The position numbers and the translations under genes are program-made. From the NCBI GenBank assembly GCA_013396755.1, contig VWZF01005998.1:1027961-1091960 (forward strand): a stretch of 64,000 nucleotides of DNA, in the 5' to 3' direction. Below the pieces are notes generated by a model. That model worked only from the letters and a program-made list of their open reading frames with translations. It had not been told where the DNA came from and did not search any database. The stretch is from Sclerurus mexicanus (taxonomy: Eukaryota > Chordata > Aves > Passeriformes > Furnariidae). Every line of letters begins with the position of its first letter. Within the stretch, counting starts at the first letter, position 1. This document shows, piece after piece, positions 60,850 through 64,000 of this stretch.

Positions 60850-61750
60850 TAAAGCCGGCTACAGGAGCTGGGCGAGGGAAGTTCTGACAGTTACTCGGCT
60901 CTCGGCCCCGGACAGAGCCGGGAGCTCCGCTGGCACCGGCGGGATGCCCCGGAGCTCTGGGGAGCGAGCCCGAGGAGATGCACTAGCAGGCGGCGCTGCC
61001 CTCCAGCCCCAGCAAGAGGGGCCGGGCCGGCGAGACACCTGTGAGCGCTGCCCCGTCCGCAGGTGAGCGGGCCCTGCAAACTGCCCACGGCAAGAAACCC
61101 ACTCGGGACCAGCCCGGCTGCCGAAGGCTTGGAGCCAGGGCTTCCCATCGGACAGCGGGCTCGCCGTCGCGCTACCCCAGCGCTGCGGGCGCGGGAGGTT
61201 CTATGCCCTTTTTGTGACTCCTCCAAGTCTCTCCATCGACAAGACAACCCCTGCGCCCCCTCCAGAGCCCCTTTTCAAGGCAGCCTCACCTGTCCTGCCG
61301 CCCCCAGCGCCAGTGCCCCGGTCCCGGCCGGCAGCCGCAACCCCGCGCCTCCTCCCTCCCGGCCTGTGTGAGGGCGGGGAGGCGGCGCGGGGAGCGGCAG
61401 GACCCGTCCCACCGCCCCGGGACAATGCAGGGACAGTGCCGGGCCAATGCCAGCGCCGCGTCCCTGCCAGCGGGGCGGCTCCCCCCGCGCCGGGCCCGCC
61501 CCGCACCGCCCCCGCTCCCGTCCCCGCTCCCGTCCCTGTCACCTGCGGCACCCCCAGGTGCGCCCACAGGGACAGGGACACTGCCCGCCGGGCACCTCTG
61601 GAGGAGGCAGGAGCTCCGCAGAGGGCAGCGGCTGTTCCACGCAGGGACTTGGCTCGACGAGCCGCCCGCAGGGACAGTGCTCGGTGTTTCACTTTACCTG
61701 GCGATAGGCAGCCCGAGAGGTGTGAACACACGCCCCTGTTTGCAGAAAAG
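60850..61750. promoter_or_regulatory. CpG island, probable SYTL2 promoter
   Basis: About 0.9 kb of GC- and CpG-rich sequence inside otherwise AT-rich DNA, 13.6 kb or more upstream of the SYTL2 start codon. Good splice donors occur on the minus strand (CGCCAG|GTAAAG at 61697, GACAG|GTGAGG near 61289) and on the plus strand (CCGCAG|GTGAGC near 61061), consistent with a non-coding first exon for SYTL2 and possibly a divergent transcript. In human the CCDC83 gene lies on the other side of SYTL2; I saw none of its coding sequence here. The long open frames in this island follow from its GC content. Confidence 0.7.
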
Positions 61751-61850
61751 ATACGGGCAGAGATAGCAAAGGGTTTCAGTCATCTATTTGTCCAGGAAGC
61801 CGCTGTAAGTGCTTTTCTGTTTAATTAGTGGCACAAAGCACACATGCCGC
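61698..61850 (-). other. SYTL2: Candidate SYTL2 non-coding first exon
   Basis: The minus-strand sequence ending at the donor CGCCAG|GTAAAG (exon end 61698) at the edge of the CpG island is the best-placed candidate for the untranslated first exon. The 5' boundary shown is arbitrary. No TATA box is visible. Confidence 0.3.
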
Positions 61851-64000
61851 CATTTCATGGGATGTTGGGACCTTTCCCTCACAGCACTCTGTGAGCAGAG
61901 TGTCAGCACCAGCCCCTGGTATGCGGAGAGCTGATACGGTGGCATTTTCCCCTTACGCATATTCTTTTCTCGGCCCTTGATTTAATTGATTTCATTCTGG
62001 TTTGGGGCAGCTGGAGGATTTCCGTCTCTGGCGTGCCCGGGAGTGGGGCCGCTGTGCCCCGAGGCAGCCCATGTGTCACCTGCCCACCTCTGCTGGCTAG
62101 GCTCTCACTTGCTCTGCTCTAACTTCCCCATTCTGTTCCCAACCTGAGTCCGTTCACTCCTCGGACTCAAGATCATCAGCCCCGGCTTCCTGCTTACCGT
62201 AAATTCTTATGTTTTACTTCCTAGACAAACTTTGATATGGTGAAAGACTTTTTAGAGGAAATTTAGTGTACTTGGCATTGGTGTAAAGGTTTGGTAAATT
62301 ACATGTCTGTTCAATTTCTTGCATTTTATAAGTGGCTCTTCCTTTTCGATGACAAAATAAGGGACTAGAGCATGCTTTTTATGCACTATCCAGTAAAATT
62401 CTGGCTTAATGGGCCTCTAATAAGGCTTACATTCAGCTCACAAGGACCAGAGTGAATTTGAGACTTTGTGAAAGCTTAGAAGTCGCTTGCCCCGCTCAAT
62501 GATTTTCATTAAAGCGCCTCTCATCCACATATTCTGTTTATTCATCCCAATGCAACATACTAAGCTGTATCTATTCAAACCCACACTGAACTCCTGTTCA
62601 GTGCATATCAAGAAACATCACTTAATTAGAAGTGGGGGCTTTAGATACTCTTGGAACATGGAGCATATTTTTCTCTTGTGCAAAATATCTTTTTCGCCTT
62701 TCACAGCAGTCCCAAAGAAGAAGAAGGAAAGTAGGGATAAAACAGTATTTTAGGACCAGACACACTCTAGCAGCTGGCAGCTGTGGCTACGCTTAGCCCC
62801 TGCCGGATGGAGTCGGAACTGATGAATCTGTTGTACCGACTGCCCGAAACAATTCCCCCTTTAATCAAGGACTTCGGACTCAAGCTGAGGGAAAAGCCGC
62901 TCCTTGCTGCTAGGAAGCTTCAGGTGGCAGATGTCTCCAGCATTGAGACAGGGGACTGCTGAGAAACTGTGTATGTGATGTGTGCTGTGCATGTTAAAAT
63001 ACATATGTGCTCTCTCCTACTCACATTTAGTTTAGTAATTTGTTCTTGAAATAGATTCAGATGAAATCAGTGGGATTATGTGTATAAGGGCTGTCCCAGT
63101 TCAGATTGGGAACTTCAGCTCAAAATTCCCTGTTGATACCTTGAATGTTTGCAGTAACAAAGAAACTGAAAATACTTGAACCACTCTCAGAATACTGAAT
63201 ACCTGAAGGACCTTCAGACTCATTCCTCAATTACTTCAGAGGGAAAGAGTCTGCAACCAGTATTCAACTGGTCCCTGCAGTTGCTCTGCAGCAGTGTAGT
63301 AGATTTGAAGAATCTGTGCATTTCATGTAAGCACAGAAGGGCTGTTTTTCATGTGAATTGAGCCTGAACACTCTCAAGGTGGCAGCAAGAGAACAAAAAC
63401 TAGTGATGGAAGGATGTACCCTACCCACACTCCTCTTTGTCTTCCCCATACACTGTCACAAATTTCTCAGCACAATCAAAAGATATAAGCATGTTTTTGA
63501 TTTCAGTGTACCACAGGGTATTATAACATCTTCAGGAAAAAATCCAAAGAAGTGCATGCAGATTTCTTTGTGTAGTGGTATTGCTGTCAGATTGAGAAAG
63601 TGGATCAACTTTCTTCCTTCACTCCCTCATTCATCATGGCTATCTCTCTAGCCATTATCCAAAGTAAAAAGGAAGTAATCCCATCTTCTCCCAATAATAG
63701 AAAAAATAACAAGTGTTTCAGTGTGGTTACAAAATGGCAGGCATTAGTTGAAGAGCCAGTAACTTCCCGTGAAGTAAATCCACCTGATATTGCTTCCTTT
63801 CCTCCAGCTTCATCCAGACAAAATCTCAGTCTCCTCTGACACACAGCCACTCTGATGAACTAACATGGATCACATCTAACTCAGATGTTGCTGATTTAAT
63901 TGGTGTATATTTCCCTGGCTGGTGGCTTTGACAACATCACCTCTTGTTTTTCATCCCTCAATTGGCTCCTGGACCACAAGGTCTTTTTTCCTTTTTTTTT
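61850..64000. other. Intergenic region upstream of SYTL2
   Basis: No recognised gene. The base composition is mixed. A 51-codon plus-strand ORF sits at 62807-62962 and is reported as a finding. Other open frames here are short and look random. Confidence 0.5.

Larger units (their letters stand above)
47240..61697. other. Long SYTL2 5' intron region
   Basis: Between the first coding exon and the CpG island there is about 14.5 kb without a supported gene. It contains a candidate plus-strand exon (48065-48160), a candidate alternative SYTL2 5' exon (52329-52390), an A-rich tract (53965-54070) and a CR1 fragment (58104-58280). The rest is AT-rich with no features I can support. Confidence 0.55.

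Noticed and set aside
61201..61828. Long Pro/Ala/Arg-rich ORFs on both strands in the CpG island
   Set aside because: GC-rich sequence has few stops. The frames are low complexity and show no domain.

Overview
The window is vertebrate nuclear DNA, most likely from a bird. It is intron-rich, carries CR1-type LINE 3' ends, and shows no Alu or L1. A passerine is a guess from the general texture only. There are no bacterial, viral or CRISPR features. The gene order CREBZF - CCDC89 - SYTL2, all on the minus strand, matches the order I know from human 11q14.

Layout, left to right. (1) 1-3080: the 3' end of CREBZF, whose remaining coding sequence falls in an 885-base run of N (2011-2895), followed by a GC-rich promoter flank. 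(2) 3843-4907: the intact single-exon gene CCDC89. (3) 7713-47220: the coding part of SYTL2, read right to left. I could place 18 coding exons by protein similarity, GT/AG sites and reading phase. Their total is 6480 nt (2159 aa plus stop) with the giant exon 7 and 2784 nt (927 aa plus stop) without it. Both totals are exact multiples of three, and the short form is close to the roughly 930-residue human short isoform as I recall it. (4) 47240-61700: a long 5' intron, with a candidate alternative 5' exon (52329-52390) and a candidate antisense exon (48065-48160). (5) 60850-61750: a CpG island, probably the SYTL2 promoter. (6) 61800-64000: upstream intergenic DNA with a 51-codon ORF of unknown meaning.

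SYTL2 (Slp2) is a Rab27 effector. Its N-terminal Slp homology domain binds Rab27 on secretory vesicles or melanosomes, and its C-terminal C2A and C2B domains bind plasma-membrane phospholipid. The most striking part of this locus is exon 7: 3696 nt, phase 1 to phase 1, encoding 1232 residues of probably disordered linker that includes three tandem 65-residue repeats. It is followed by two more phase-1 exons of 102 and 54 nt, so the linker can be altered in several ways without breaking the frame.

No wholly new system is evident. The items most worth checking are the exon 7 cassette and its repeats, the possible N-terminal extension of SYTL2, and the antisense exon.
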